Below, piece after piece: positions 28,086 to 37,520 of a stretch of DNA of 64,000 bases. The stretch covers positions 868,001 to 932,000 of the forward strand of contig NZ_CP028426.1 in the NCBI RefSeq assembly GCF_003010915.2, written 5' to 3'. The position numbers and the translations under genes are program-made. Within the stretch, counting starts at the first letter, position 1. The number at the start of each line of letters is the position of its first letter. The stretch comes from Gulosibacter molinativorax (GTDB lineage Bacteria; Actinomycetota; Actinomycetes; Actinomycetales; Microbacteriaceae). Under the pieces are notes generated by a model, which searched no databases, was not told the origin of the DNA, and was given only the letters and a program-made list of their open reading frames with translations.

Positions 28086-28793
28086 ATGGCGAAAACTTCC
28101 GACGCATCTACAAAGGAGCCGGGCCGCATCCGGCAGCTCATTGACGTCTTCAAGATGACCGCGAAGTACGACAAGGCGGGTGTCGTCATGATCATCGCAG
28201 GATTCGTCCTGCCGATCATCCTCGCGGTCGTACTGTGCATCGTGACGAGCCCGAACTGGATCATGTGGATCCTCTACATCGTGCTGGGCATCGTATTCGG
28301 CCTGCTCATCGCAATGCTGCTGCTCAACTGGCGGGCCGAAAAGGTCGCGTTCGACCAGCTCGAGGGCCGACAAGGCGCATCCGGCGCGGTACTTTCCTCG
28401 GCGATGCGCGGCACCTGGCGCACGAGCGACGAGCCGGTCGCGTTCAACCCGAAGACTCAGGACTTCGTGTTCCGTGCCGTGGGCAAGCCCGGCATCGTGC
28501 TCGTGACCGAGTCGACGAGCGCCGCGACCAAGCGACTGTTGAACGATGAGCGCCGCAAGACAGAGCGCCTCGTCCCCACCGTCACCGTGCATCACGTGCT
28601 GGTCGGTAAGGAAGCCGGCGGTGTCCCACTCACCAACCTCAAGAAGACGCTCAATAAGCTTCCGAAGCAGCTCCGACGCGAAGAGATCCTCGCGGTTGAA
28701 TCGCGGCTGGCGTCCCTGCAGCAGCACCAGCTGCCGATCCCCAAGGGCGTGGACCCGAACAAGATCCGCCCCTCCCGTTCCAAGATGCGCTAG
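28086..28793 (+). CDS. DUF4191 family membrane protein
   Basis: 235 residues. Two adjacent transmembrane helices (about 35-57 and 60-82, VVMIIAGFVLPIILAVVLCIV and WILYIVLGIVFGLLIAMLLL), then a soluble domain with GTWRTSDEPVAFNPKTQDFVFR and ESTSAATKRLLNDERRKTERL, and a basic tail, all matching the actinobacterial DUF4191 family. It is normally found between lipA and an RDD gene next to glnA; the RDD and glnA genes are here but lipA is not. Function unknown. Confidence 0.88.
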   Translation: MAKTSDASTKEPGRIRQLIDVFKMTAKYDKAGVVMIIAGFVLPIILAVVLCIVTSPNWIMWILYIVLGIVFGLLIAMLLLNWRAEKVAFDQLEGRQGASGAVLSSAMRGTWRTSDEPVAFNPKTQDFVFRAVGKPGIVLVTESTSAATKRLLNDERRKTERLVPTVTVHHVLVGKEAGGVPLTNLKKTLNKLPKQLRREEILAVESRLASLQQHQLPIPKGVDPNKIRPSRSKMR

Positions 28794-28808
28794 TCGCGCA
28801 TCCCCGCT

Positions 28809-28856
28809 CTTTCGGGCCTCCTGCTAGCGAAACTTTCGCAGCACGAGGCCCGAAAG
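28809..28856. terminator. Hairpin between DUF4191 and RDD genes
   Basis: Arms CTTTCGGGCCTC (28809-28820) and GAGGCCCGAAAG (28845-28856) pair perfectly over 12 bp, with further pairing inside the loop. The right arm overlaps the last codons region of the RDD gene on the minus strand. It probably ends both converging transcripts. Confidence 0.7.
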
Positions 28857-29246
28857 TGCTTCATGGCCCCCGCGCCGGTCCTGATCCATGATCAGCGCAG
28901 GAATCACGAACACGAGCAGAATCTGGCGCACCCAGGGCCGCCACCATCCGGGGGCATCGCCCTGGACGGTCGTGTTGCGCATCCCGAATACCGTGTGCCC
29001 GATCGAGCCGCCGATGAGCGCAATGGACAGGCTCGTGATGACGACAAAAAGCGCCGACACAGCGATGGGATCGTAGTTGAACAGCCACCACGACAGTAGG
29101 CTGGCGATACCCCAGTCCACGATGAGTCCAAGGATGCGCGTACCGAAATTTCCGACCGAACCAGGCCCATCCTCGGGTAGCCCAAGTCGCTCCCCCGGAT
29201 AGCTGCTGTCAGGAACAGAGGAGCTTGAGTCCGAGGATTTCGTCAT
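28824..29246 (-). CDS. RDD family membrane protein
   Basis: 140 residues. A polar N-terminus precedes FGTRILGLIVDWGIASLLSWWLF, the R-x-x-x-x-x-x-D helix that names the RDD family; two further hydrophobic segments follow (AVSALFVVITSLSIALIGG and ILLVFVIPALIMD), and the protein ends DRRGGHEALSGLVLRKFR with the second Asp-Arg motif. Such proteins sit next to glnA in many actinobacteria; proposed roles are transport-related but unproven. It diverges from glnA with about 165 bases between. Confidence 0.88.
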   Translation of the reverse strand: MTKSSDSSSSVPDSSYPGERLGLPEDGPGSVGNFGTRILGLIVDWGIASLLSWWLFNYDPIAVSALFVVITSLSIALIGGSIGHTVFGMRNTTVQGDAPGWWRPWVRQILLVFVIPALIMDQDRRGGHEALSGLVLRKFR

Positions 29247-29317
29247 TGGGCAAGTCTAACTTGCGAATAAAGTCCACTGACAGGCGCGCAATGCCACCGC
29301 CATCAGACAAACGTGCG

Positions 29318-29323
29318 TATACT
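29318..29323 (+). promoter_or_regulatory. Possible -10 element of glnA
   Basis: TATACT lies 90 bases before the glnA ATG in the RDD-glnA intergenic region. No matching -35 hexamer is visible 16-18 bases upstream, so activator-dependent transcription is possible. GTGAAC (29346-29351) and GGGACG nearby loosely resemble parts of nitrogen-regulator sites, but this is weak. Confidence 0.35.
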
Positions 29324-29412
29324 TCACATGTATGCCGTGATTTAGTGAACGCTACTGGGACGCGGCACCGGGTGAAAGGCCCGGACCACCACACCGAGGA
29401 GGAACTCCCAAT

Positions 29413-30837
29413 ATGTTTACCGAGCCAGCCGAACTGCTCTCTTTCATCAAGGAAAAGGGGATCTCGTTCGTTGACATCCGCTTCACCGATCTTCCCGGTA
29501 CGCAGCAGCACTTCAACGTGCCAGCGTCCACGATCGACGACGATTTCTTCAGCTCAGGCCAGCTCTTCGACGGTTCCTCTATCCGTGGCTTCGCATCGAT
29601 CAACGAGTCGGACCTGCAGCTGATCCCGGATGTGACCACCGCGTACGTGGACCCGTTCCGCGCCGAGCCGACCATCATCATTTCGTGTGACATCTTCAAC
29701 CCGCGCACCGGTGAGATCTACCACCGCGACCCGCGCCAGGTTGCGAAGAAGGCCGAGAAGTTCCTCGCCTCGACCGGGATCGCCGACACGGCAATCTTCG
29801 CCCCCGAGGCCGAGTTCTACGTCTTCGAGGATGTTCGGTTCGAAAACAAGCCGAACCACTCCTACTACAAGGTCGACTCGGACGAGGGCTTCTGGAACAC
29901 CGGTCGCGAAGAGGTTGGCGGCAACCTCGGGAACAAGACTCCCCAGAAGGGTGGGTACTTCCCGGTGTCCCCGGTCGACAAGCAGGCAGACCTGCGTGAC
30001 GCGATGAGCATGACGCTGATCGAGAGCGGATTCCACCTCGAGCGCGCGCACCACGAGGTCGGTTCGGGCGGCCAGGCGGAGATCAACTATCGGTTCAACA
30101 CGCTCGTCCACTCGGCGGATGACGTGCTCAAATTCAAGTACCTCATCAAGGGTGTCGCGAACGACTGGGGCAAGACGGTTACCTTCATGCCGAAGCCGAT
30201 GTTCGGCGAGAACGGCTCGGGCATGCACACGCACATGTCGCTGTGGCTGGACGGCGAGCCCATCTTCTACGACGAGGCGGGCTATGCATCGCTCTCGGAC
30301 ACCGCTCGCTGGTACATCGGCGGCATCCTCGCGCACGGTAAGTCACTCGCGGCGTTCACCAACCCGAGCACGAACTCATACCACCGTCTGGTCAAGGGCT
30401 ACGAGGCGCCGATCAACCTCGCATACTCGGCGGGTAACCGATCGGCCGCGGTGCGCATCCCGATCACCGGTTCGAACCCCAAGGCCAAGCGCATCGAGTT
30501 CCGCACCCCGGACGCGACGGCGAACCCTTACCTCGCGTTCGCGGCTCTGCTGATGGCGGGCCTCGACGGCATCCAGAACCGTACCGAGCCGCTGGCCCCG
30601 ATCGACAAGGACATCTACGAGCTGCCTGCAGAAGAGGCAAAGGCGATCCCGCAGATGCCGCAGTCGCTCGCAGAGGCGCTCCGGGCCCTCGAAGAGGACC
30701 ACGACTACCTCCTCAAGGGTGGCGTCTTCGACGAGGAACTCATCCAGACCTGGATCGAGTACAAGACGAAGGCCGAGATCCAGCCGATGGCTGAGCGTCC
30801 GCACCCCTACGAGTACGAGCTGTATTACGGCGTCTGA
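29413..30837 (+). CDS. glnA: Glutamine synthetase type I
   Basis: 474 residues, the usual length of GSI-beta enzymes. [16 protein letters not shown], the metal-binding [13 protein letters not shown], the ATP-site [18 protein letters not shown] and NRSAAVRIP are all present. Tyr402 in DKDIYELP is the site adenylylated in this class, so control by GlnE-type adenylylation is expected. The enzyme makes glutamine from glutamate, ammonia and ATP as a dodecamer in the cytoplasm. A strong GAGGAGGAAC site precedes the ATG. RDD and DUF4191 genes alongside are the standard actinobacterial neighbours. Confidence 0.97.
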   Translation: MFTEPAELLSFIKEKGISFVDIRFTDLPGTQQHFNVPASTIDDDFFSSGQLFDGSSIRGFASINESDLQLIPDVTTAYVDPFRAEPTIIISCDIFNPRTGEIYHRDPRQVAKKAEKFLASTGIADTAIFAPEAEFYVFEDVRFENKPNHSYYKVDSDEGFWNTGREEVGGNLGNKTPQKGGYFPVSPVDKQADLRDAMSMTLIESGFHLERAHHEVGSGGQAEINYRFNTLVHSADDVLKFKYLIKGVANDWGKTVTFMPKPMFGENGSGMHTHMSLWLDGEPIFYDEAGYASLSDTARWYIGGILAHGKSLAAFTNPSTNSYHRLVKGYEAPINLAYSAGNRSAAVRIPITGSNPKAKRIEFRTPDATANPYLAFAALLMAGLDGIQNRTEPLAPIDKDIYELPAEEAKAIPQMPQSLAEALRALEEDHDYLLKGGVFDEELIQTWIEYKTKAEIQPMAERPHPYEYELYYGV

Positions 30838-30888
30838 TTCCGAGGGGTCTGAGGCACCGCTCTCCCGGTCTCTGAGCCCAGTGATTTA

Positions 30889-30924
30889 CTGAGCCCCAGG
30901 CAGCTGATACTGCCTGGGGCTCAG
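30889..30924 (+). terminator. Intrinsic terminator of glnA
   Basis: A perfect 15-bp stem (30889-30903 with 30910-30924) with loop CTGATA lies 51 bases past the glnA stop. A second small palindrome GGACGT-TTACGG-ACGTCC follows at 30934-30951. Beyond this, to about 31295, no coding sequence with convincing codon use is seen; this is the left border zone of the mobile element. Confidence 0.8.
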
Positions 30925-31295
30925 TCTACCTCTGGACGTTTACGGACGTCCACGGGGAGTAAACGGACGGGTTTTCGGACGCCGCTTTTACCTTGCCGCG
31001 CCCGGCTCAGATGCGAGTTGTGTTTAGCGCGGGGAGATCGCTGATCTTCGCTCCTGGCAGATCCCCGACGCCAGGACTTAGGACAGCAGATCATGTTGGA
31101 ACACCCCCGGACACGTCATAGCGAGCCAGCCGAAGCAAGTCGAGGTGCCGCCGCGGAATCAAGAGGTAGGGAGCGTGAACTGGTACTGGTCAGTTCCTGC
31201 CTCGCGGGTGTTCAGTGCAGGTACGACGGCCGTGCCCGACCTGACCCGTCCTATTAGCGGCAGTCCAATAAGGCCGCGCACAGGTTCGCGACGCC

Positions 31296-31757
31296 TTGGA
31301 TGTCGAGCCGCCCCGCACCCCGAAGCGCACCCCGCCTGGGCGGCGCAGGCAGCAGCGCGCCGAGCCCAGGGCGCCCCCTCCTCAACACTGCCGACTGCGT
31401 CGTCGAGGCAGCACAGCCGAGCAGAAGGCGACCCGGCAACGACACCAGCATGACCGCACGGCGTTGCTGCTCGACAAGTTCGGGGCCGAGCACGCCCGCC
31501 GCGACTAGCTCGGCATGCGCACGATCAACCCGCACCGCACCACCGCCGATGCCCGCACACGAGCCGACCTTACCCACGCCGAGTCCGACGAACTCTGCAA
31601 CCTCCCGGTGGCCGATGCCGCCCGGCGCATCGAGGCCAAGCGCAACCAGCAGGAGAGAACCCGGCGGCAGGCTGCACGGCGGGCACGGCAACTCGACCCG
31701 TTCGACCGCGGATCCCGTCGCACCGGCCAGTACGCAGCTTTGGGATGCCCCTTTTGA
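31296..31757 (+). pseudogene. Decayed gene of mobile-element type, broken by an in-frame stop
   Basis: Two ORFs in the same frame (31296-31508 and 31515-31757) are split by a TAG at 31506-31508. Read through, the product would be about 150 residues, rich in Arg, Ala and Gln, with LLLDKFGAEHARRD before the stop and DELCNLPVADAARRIEAKRNQQ after it, helical and basic in style. No family is recognised. The upstream half is low-complexity and may be out of its original context. This sits where chromosomal core genes give way to the relaxase-bearing element. Alternatively it is never-coding high-GC DNA. Confidence 0.35.
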
Positions 31758-31895
31758 GTGGTAGCTATCAGGTCGTGTGTGGTGCTCTCCGCGTGAGCGG
31801 TTGTCGGCTACTCTCCGTCGTGGATGGCACCTCCAGGCGATTCGTCGCCGAGGGAAGGAATGTAGATCGATATTCCGTCGAGTACCTCACAGAAC

Positions 31896-32207
31896 CTAGC
31901 TCCGTGCGCGACGACGGTTGATCACTCTCCGCAGGATACTGACTGGGGTGAGCAGGAACACCCATCCGAACTTGCACGCGTTCCAGAACATCAAGAATCC
32001 GAGGAACGCGAGCCATAAAGGTCCGCCGCGATCAAGAAGCGTGAAGCAGATACCGAAAGCGAAGAAGTAGGTTGCGGCCAGAACGAGTGCGATAGCTGCC
32101 CGTGACAGGCTGTGCGCGCCGCGCAGGCGGCGGATGATTAGATTCGTGGGGGCGTGCTGCAGGAATGTATGAATGGAAACGCCGATGTTCCATGCGGCTC
32201 TGATCAT
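31896..32207 (-). CDS. Small membrane protein typical of actinobacterial conjugative elements
   Basis: 103 residues. A basic N-terminal part (TNLIIRRLRGAHSLSRAA) is followed by two hydrophobic helices (AIALVLAATYFFAFGICFTLL and LWLAFLGFLMFWNACKFGWVFLL) and a tail VINRRRARS. Short proteins of this form are found near MobF relaxase genes in actinobacterial integrated elements; some databases label them sulfate permease without evidence. The function is unknown. About 140 bases between the decayed gene and this one contain nothing recognised. Confidence 0.65.
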   Translation of the reverse strand: MIRAAWNIGVSIHTFLQHAPTNLIIRRLRGAHSLSRAAIALVLAATYFFAFGICFTLLDRGGPLWLAFLGFLMFWNACKFGWVFLLTPVSILRRVINRRRARS

Positions 32208-32477
32208 GGGACACGCAACCTCTCGCTGACCAGGTTTGATGGTCGGTAGCGGCTAGGAGAGTGTTGTCCTCGGCTGAGGCCGGGGGACGTTGGCTGTCTG
32301 TACACAGCCAACCTGAAGTGTGGTTGCTACCACTCTCATTTTACTCTTCGTTCCATTTTCGACAAGGGCTCAGGGTGCCGCTCCCTGCTGAGGTCGTGCC
32401 TGGCTTATCTTGACCGTTGGGCATGACTGCTGATCGTCTTGCTTGCCTGTCCGGTGAAGTCGCTTCATGCTGGAGGT

Positions 32478-32918
32478 ATGAACGAAGCGCGGGGAGATGG
32501 TGCCATCGAGTCAGGTGTGTTCCATGTCACGGTGTCGTTCGAGGGCGAGTGGTGGATGGCGAGGGTCGCCGAGCTGCCGGGCGTAGTCGTGCCAGCAACA
32601 TCGTTGCCGGAGCTTGATGAGATGGTGCGCGGTGCGATCATGATGAGCATTGATCCTGGCGGGGTACGTCCTCTGGATTCGATGGTCGTCGCGTATGACT
32701 ATGGCGGGTTGTCGCGTCTGCTGCAGTTAGCGGCGAATGCAGGAGCTCAGCGCGCGCGCATCGTCGAGGCGGGTGTCGGGCTGAAAGTGCTGTTGCGGGC
32801 GGCGAAGACTGCGCTGGTAGATGAGGGGTACTCGTTCGCAGATATCAGTCGCCTCCTGGGATTATCAACGGCCGAGGTAGCACGACTGCGCGAGCTGCGG
32901 GACTCAGACGGCGACTGA
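32478..32918 (+). CDS. HicB-like domain protein with C-terminal helix-turn-helix segment
   Basis: 146 residues. Residues about 12-60 (FHVTVSFEGEWWMARVAELPGVVVPATSLPELDEMV) have the HicB antitoxin fold pattern: a strand-strand-helix block with the substrate-like PGVVV turn. The C-terminal 45 residues (LLRAAKTALVDEGYSFADISRLLGLSTAEVARLREL) read as a helix-turn-helix. ATG 32478 follows GGAGG with only one base between, which is unusually tight, so the real start may lie elsewhere. No HicA-type toxin is encoded within 270 bases on either side. It ends 14 bases before the convergent relaxase gene. It could be an orphan antitoxin or a regulator. Confidence 0.6.
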   Translation: MNEARGDGAIESGVFHVTVSFEGEWWMARVAELPGVVVPATSLPELDEMVRGAIMMSIDPGGVRPLDSMVVAYDYGGLSRLLQLAANAGAQRARIVEAGVGLKVLLRAAKTALVDEGYSFADISRLLGLSTAEVARLRELRDSDGD

Positions 32919-32932
32919 CCGCAGCCGCCTGT

Positions 32933-35900
32933 TTAGAGCCGCGGGCCGCTCTGCTGTTGAGCAGGTGCAGTGCGGGCTCCAGGTGCCGTGGCGAGTCGGG
33001 CAGCGTTCGCGACAGCTTGCTGAGCGCGGATGGCGTCCAAGCTCTGGTTGCGGTTCTGCGGAGGGTCACCGACAGGTCGATACGGATCGGTGACGCCATG
33101 TCGGTCTCGATAGGCAGTGACGGTGCGCAGATTCCGCATCCACTGGTCTTGTACCGCGGGCTGCACGGGTGGCGTGCCGAGGGATTCGAGCCAGCGTGGC
33201 CGGTCGCGCACCGCGTGCTCGGCGAGGGCCTGGGCTCGTTGTTCGATAAGCACGCGCCGCTCCTCGAGCGCCTGCTGGGTGAGCGGGTCTGTGCCGCCAG
33301 TGAACTCGTAGATGAGTCCTGCGATCATCTTCGCGGGTTGGCGAGCTTGGGTGCTGCCGGTCTGGCTGGTGGTCGCAGCCCTGAGACGGTGGAGAATCAC
33401 GGCGGCGAGGTCGTCGGCACCGGCCAGAGGGCGAGACGCGATGAGTGCGGGTACCAGGCGTGCGATGTCATAGTTCTCCGCCTCCGCACGGCGCAGCTCC
33501 GCGGCAAGCGCCCCGTAAACGTCGGATTCGGTGATCGCCTCGACCTGGTCCGTGGTGAGGGGGGATGCTTCGAGGATCTCGAGCCAGTGGTCGTGCTGTG
33601 CGTGGGTGACGATGGTGTCGTATTCTCCGGCGAGCTGCGCGATGGAGGACCAGTGTTCGTGTTCGGCGCGGAGAAGCTCGTGGGCGGAGCGTTCGGCGGT
33701 CTCGTGTGCGAGGACGCCGGCGAGGACGCTGCGGGCGGTGACGTCGAGTTCGGGGTTCTTCTGGTGTTCTTCGAGGGGGAACTGGTCGATCGCGACGTAG
33801 GCGTGGTTGGCGTCGCGGCCGCGGGTCATGGCGACGTAGAGGCTTTCGCGGGTCATCTGGGGTGAGTGGACGATCGAGTGTGCGGTGTCGACGGTGGCTC
33901 CTTGTGCGCGGTGCACGGTGATTGCGTAGCCGAGGTCGAGGTTGTGGGTCGCGTAGTCGGCGGGAAGGCGTATGGCGCTACCGAATCGGGTTCCCGCACG
34001 GCGGACGGTGACAGATCCGTCGCCGTGGATGTTGGTGATGCGCCAGCGGTCGCCATTTCTGACCCAGCGAGGTCCTCCTGTGCTGAGTCGGCGATCGTTC
34101 TTCCGGGTGATGACGAGGTCACCTTCGCTGGCTTCAGTGCCCGAGGAGAGAGTGATGCTGGCTCCTGCGCTGGTGTGGCCGGTGAGGATGCGGTCGGTGC
34201 GTGCCCGGATGTTCAAGGTGGTGACCGTTTCGAGGGTCTCGGCGACGAGGATGCTCTGTTTACCGCTTCGCATGTCGCTCTGCCAAGCGAGGTAGGCGCG
34301 TTCGGTGACCTCCTCGTAGGTGCCTGCCGTGATGCGGTCGTGGGCGTCGTATTCGTCGATGACGGATGCTTCACCGAGGCGCAGACAGAGGGAGGCGTGC
34401 TTCTCCCACGGGTTTCGGAATCGTCGTACGTCGTGGAGTTCAGGGGTCTGATCGAGGTCACGGGCGAGCATGCCGAGCGCTCCCCCGGCCTCAACGGCAC
34501 CGAGTTGCGCCCAATCGCCGACGAGGACGAGTTTCGCACCCGCTTGCTCAGCATGGGCCGCGAGGCGTGACAGCGCGATCGTGCCAGAGAGCGAGGCTTC
34601 GTCGACGATCATGAGCTGCCCGCGGCGCAGCCGCCATCTGCCCGCGTGGTGTTCGTGGAGCCACTTGACGGTGTTCTCGGTACGAATACCGAGGTCAGCG
34701 GCGAGCACCTGCGCGGCATCGGCGGAGCTGGCGAGCCCGACGACACTGTTTTTACCGTGTGCGAGCTCCCACGCGCGGCGCAAGGATGCGAGCGTGGTGG
34801 TTTTCCCGGTGCCTGCGGGGCCGATGAGCACGTCGACGGTGCGCGCGAAAGTGGCGATGAGGGTTATCGCTGCAGCTTGGTCGGGGCCGAGCCTGCGGCC
34901 TTTGCGGTCGGTTCTGCGGGTGACGCGCTCGAGCAGGTCATGTGGCACGAGAGGGGCGGTGTGGGTGTGGGCGAGACGCAGGAGGAGGTCTTCGGCGTCG
35001 AGCATCTGCTGGGAGGTGTACAGGGTGCCGTGCTTGATGCGGAACGTGCTGCTGCCGTCAGAGCGCTGGAAGTGTGTGGGCGAGACGGCCAGTTCTGGCG
35101 GGGTGAGCCGTACGGATGCGGCTTCCGCCCGATCGGCGATCAGGCCAGTGACGGCTTCCCGATCGGTGATCGATGCGAAGCGGATCCCTTTGAGAAGCCT
35201 CGAGGCTTCGGAGTGAAGGTTCCATCGTTTCCAGGTCGATCTGGACTCCCCGACGGTTGCGACCACGCGCTGCGCGATGTCATCGATGGTATCCAGCGGG
35301 ATGTCGTCTGCTCGAAGGAGCGGCTGCGGCGCGGTACCGCTGAGGACGTCTTGCACCCAGTTGCTGGCGTCCTGCCCGAGCACACTGGTGGCGCGGGCCC
35401 GCCACCGTTCGGTGAGTTCGGCGAGCGCGTAGACCTGCTTGTCGGGGCGGGTAGCGAGGGTGGCTTGTGCGCGGAGCCGGATGATGGTCTTGCGTGAGGG
35501 GCGGCGGCCGTGCTGCTGCTCGTAGTCGGCGATGAGTTCGTCCGTGCGGGCATCGATCGCTTGGGAACGGGAGGAGAACTCCTCGATGAGGGTGTCGGGG
35601 ATCCCGGTGATCTCCCATGCCGGTGCGCGCCTGGGGCCACGGTCTCTGGCTTCCCACCCGATACCGAAGTCACGGGTGAGCTGATCGGCGAGGGCATTGT
35701 TGTAGTGCTCGCTGAGGGCGACCACAGCGGCGTGCATGGGTCTGCCGTCGATCGCACGCCATTTCCCGTCGTGGACGCCCTGGACTCGGTTCGCGATGAC
35801 GAGATGGGTGTGCAGCTGGGGTTCGTTGGAGCGGGAATCGTAGTGGTCGAACGCGGTCGCGATCACGCCGGTGACTTCGACCTGGGCGAGACCGTTGTGC

Positions 35901-36472
35901 CCGACTCTGGTCATCACCACTTCTCGTTCGAGGAGATCCAGAACCTGTGCCATCGCGTGGTGGTGGGCTCGGGCGATGAGCGCTTGGGTGCCGCCGTCGG
36001 CGACCGCCCACCACACACTCACCGACTTCGGAACGGAGAAGGTGTAGTCGTAGCCGGCGACCGGATGCCGTGTCGACCGTTGCCGCTCTTCCGTCTCGAT
36101 GAGTTCGAGTTGCTGTTCACGTTCCTCTCCCTCGAGGGTGTCGGGGAGGGCCTGAACGCGGCGATCGATGCGCTCCTGCCGGGTCAGGAACGATCGGTAG
36201 GGCGATCCGAGCGGTTCCCCGGTGACCGGGTGCCTGCCTTGCCCAATGAGGAACCGCAACTGCTCCTCGGTGACTTCCGCATCGGCCGTGATCGCGGATG
36301 CTTCCAGGCCGGTCAATGCTGACCCAGCCCAGAACCCGGGCGGGCTGCCTTTCTCCTGGTAGTAGCGAGTCAACGCGTCAGTGAGATCACGATTGCCGTC
36401 GCCGGTGACGACGGACTTGAGGAGATAGCGGTACCCCTCCCCCGCGGACATCACACGCATCGACACCGTCAC
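32933..36472 (-). CDS. MobF-family conjugative relaxase-helicase (TraA/TrwC-like)
   Basis: 1179 residues. The N-terminal TrwC relaxase domain has MSAGEGYRYLLKSV with candidate catalytic tyrosines Y14 and Y16, SVPKSVSVWWAVAD, and the metal-binding histidines in QLHTHLVIANR (H221, H223). From about residue 530 a superfamily I helicase domain contains DVLIGPAGTGKTTTLASL (Walker A) and MIVDEASLSG (Walker B). These enzymes nick the origin of transfer and unwind DNA for conjugation. The start is probably GTG 36472 or the nearby in-frame ATG. The gene for a helical protein lies upstream. No secretion genes are in the window. Confidence 0.92.
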   Translation of the reverse strand: MTVSMRVMSAGEGYRYLLKSVVTGDGNRDLTDALTRYYQEKGSPPGFWAGSALTGLEASAITADAEVTEEQLRFLIGQGRHPVTGEPLGSPYRSFLTRQERIDRRVQALPDTLEGEEREQQLELIETEERQRSTRHPVAGYDYTFSVPKSVSVWWAVADGGTQALIARAHHHAMAQVLDLLEREVVMTRVGHNGLAQVEVTGVIATAFDHYDSRSNEPQLHTHLVIANRVQGVHDGKWRAIDGRPMHAAVVALSEHYNNALADQLTRDFGIGWEARDRGPRRAPAWEITGIPDTLIEEFSSRSQAIDARTDELIADYEQQHGRRPSRKTIIRLRAQATLATRPDKQVYALAELTERWRARATSVLGQDASNWVQDVLSGTAPQPLLRADDIPLDTIDDIAQRVVATVGESRSTWKRWNLHSEASRLLKGIRFASITDREAVTGLIADRAEAASVRLTPPELAVSPTHFQRSDGSSTFRIKHGTLYTSQQMLDAEDLLLRLAHTHTAPLVPHDLLERVTRRTDRKGRRLGPDQAAAITLIATFARTVDVLIGPAGTGKTTTLASLRRAWELAHGKNSVVGLASSADAAQVLAADLGIRTENTVKWLHEHHAGRWRLRRGQLMIVDEASLSGTIALSRLAAHAEQAGAKLVLVGDWAQLGAVEAGGALGMLARDLDQTPELHDVRRFRNPWEKHASLCLRLGEASVIDEYDAHDRITAGTYEEVTERAYLAWQSDMRSGKQSILVAETLETVTTLNIRARTDRILTGHTSAGASITLSSGTEASEGDLVITRKNDRRLSTGGPRWVRNGDRWRITNIHGDGSVTVRRAGTRFGSAIRLPADYATHNLDLGYAITVHRAQGATVDTAHSIVHSPQMTRESLYVAMTRGRDANHAYVAIDQFPLEEHQKNPELDVTARSVLAGVLAHETAERSAHELLRAEHEHWSSIAQLAGEYDTIVTHAQHDHWLEILEASPLTTDQVEAITESDVYGALAAELRRAEAENYDIARLVPALIASRPLAGADDLAAVILHRLRAATTSQTGSTQARQPAKMIAGLIYEFTGGTDPLTQQALEERRVLIEQRAQALAEHAVRDRPRWLESLGTPPVQPAVQDQWMRNLRTVTAYRDRHGVTDPYRPVGDPPQNRNQSLDAIRAQQAVANAARLATAPGARTAPAQQQSGPRL

Positions 36473-36560
36473 ACCTAGAGGTGTCCCGCGCCTTCCCCAT
36501 TGCGTTCCTCATCGGATGCTGAGGGCGTGACTCGGGGCGACGACCTATCGTTCGTGCGAT

Positions 36561-37295
36561 TCAGAGCCCAAGACCAGTGCCCGTGGACGAAGCATAGCCG
36601 GTTCGCGTGATCCCCGTGCGGGTCACGGTCACATGAGAGCGAAGCTGAGGGGCGGAACCCCCGGCACCGGCCTGCCTCGCCTCTCCGCCGGGCGCTGCTG
36701 CGGAGTCTTCAGGGGCGTGTTGCGGGAGGAGCCATTGGCGGATCAGGTCACGGTCGTCTCCGTAGGCATCACCGATCGTGTCGGCGTAATCGCGCCGCCT
36801 CTGCCAGTACGCGAACTGTTCGGGTGCTTCGGTTCTCGCCCGGGTCTTCGCTCGTTCGAGACGTTCCTCACGGACGGCGAGGAGTGTTGCGAAGTATCGT
36901 TCGGTGTGGTCAGGTACGACGTCAAGGTCGCGCCCCTGACGCCAATGGGTGAGCAGGGTTTCCTGGTCTTGGGCGATCTCCTCGCTGGTGACGGCCAGGC
37001 TGTGCGCCTCTCGTGCCGTTTTCTCGGTTCCAGGTTCCAGCCACGCCATCGCCTGCGTGATCTCCGAGAGACGCTGGACGTGCGCGGGGAGTGGAATGTC
37101 GCGCTCGTCGAGCCAGCGTTCAACGACAGCTTGGTCGATTTGTTGTTCCGCAAGGATGTTCCGCTCCTGCCAAAGGATTTCTGCTCGCATCTCCTGGCGT
37201 AGTGCGTCTGCCGGGTGTGCGGCCTTGAGCCATGCCCGTGCTTGGCGCCGCCATGCTGCTCGCAGTTCTCCAGGCCCGGATGCATCAGATGTCAT
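36561..37295 (-). CDS. Helical protein encoded upstream of the relaxase, function unknown
   Basis: 244 residues from ATG 37295. It is highly charged and predicted almost all helical: AAWRRQARAWLKAAHPADALRQEM, then QQIDQAVVERWLDERDIPLP, then long Arg/Glu-rich helices, with a disordered Gly/Ser/Thr tail. The frame extends upstream to 37556 but this part is Cys/Pro/Arg-rich and overlaps the divergent adhesin gene, so it is left out. It precedes the relaxase gene by about 90 bases in the same direction and may be an accessory factor for DNA processing. No family is recognised. Confidence 0.6.
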   Translation of the reverse strand: MTSDASGPGELRAAWRRQARAWLKAAHPADALRQEMRAEILWQERNILAEQQIDQAVVERWLDERDIPLPAHVQRLSEITQAMAWLEPGTEKTAREAHSLAVTSEEIAQDQETLLTHWRQGRDLDVVPDHTERYFATLLAVREERLERAKTRARTEAPEQFAYWQRRRDYADTIGDAYGDDRDLIRQWLLPQHAPEDSAAAPGGEARQAGAGGSAPQLRSHVTVTRTGITRTGYASSTGTGLGL

Positions 37296-37520
37296 GCCGC
37301 TGAGGTGCCTGACGCCATCCACCAGGCACCCAAGTAGACAGATAGTGCCTGGCACGCACGGTCTCCTGCGGCTTCGGCCCGGCGTCGTTCTCGACGGGAA
37401 GCACGGTGACGCCCCTGAATCAGTCCGGTGGGAGGTGCGGGGCACCTGCTCCTGATGGTGCTCTGCCATCACCCCAAGGAGACGGGCTGCCTGTCTCGTA
37501 CAGCACGCAGGAGGAAACGG

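Noticed and set aside
27971..28264. Upstream extension of the pseudokinase frame
   Set aside because: It overlaps the start of the divergent DUF4191 gene and has Met/Ser-rich sequence without domain character.
29352..29400. Possible riboswitch-like structure in the glnA leader
   Set aside because: A small CCGGG/CCCGG hairpin is present but no known glutamine-sensing RNA consensus could be matched.
31254..31691. 145-codon minus-strand frame in the element border
   Set aside because: Gly/Leu/Ala-rich, no RBS or family; opposite the decayed plus-strand frame, whose codon pattern looks slightly better.
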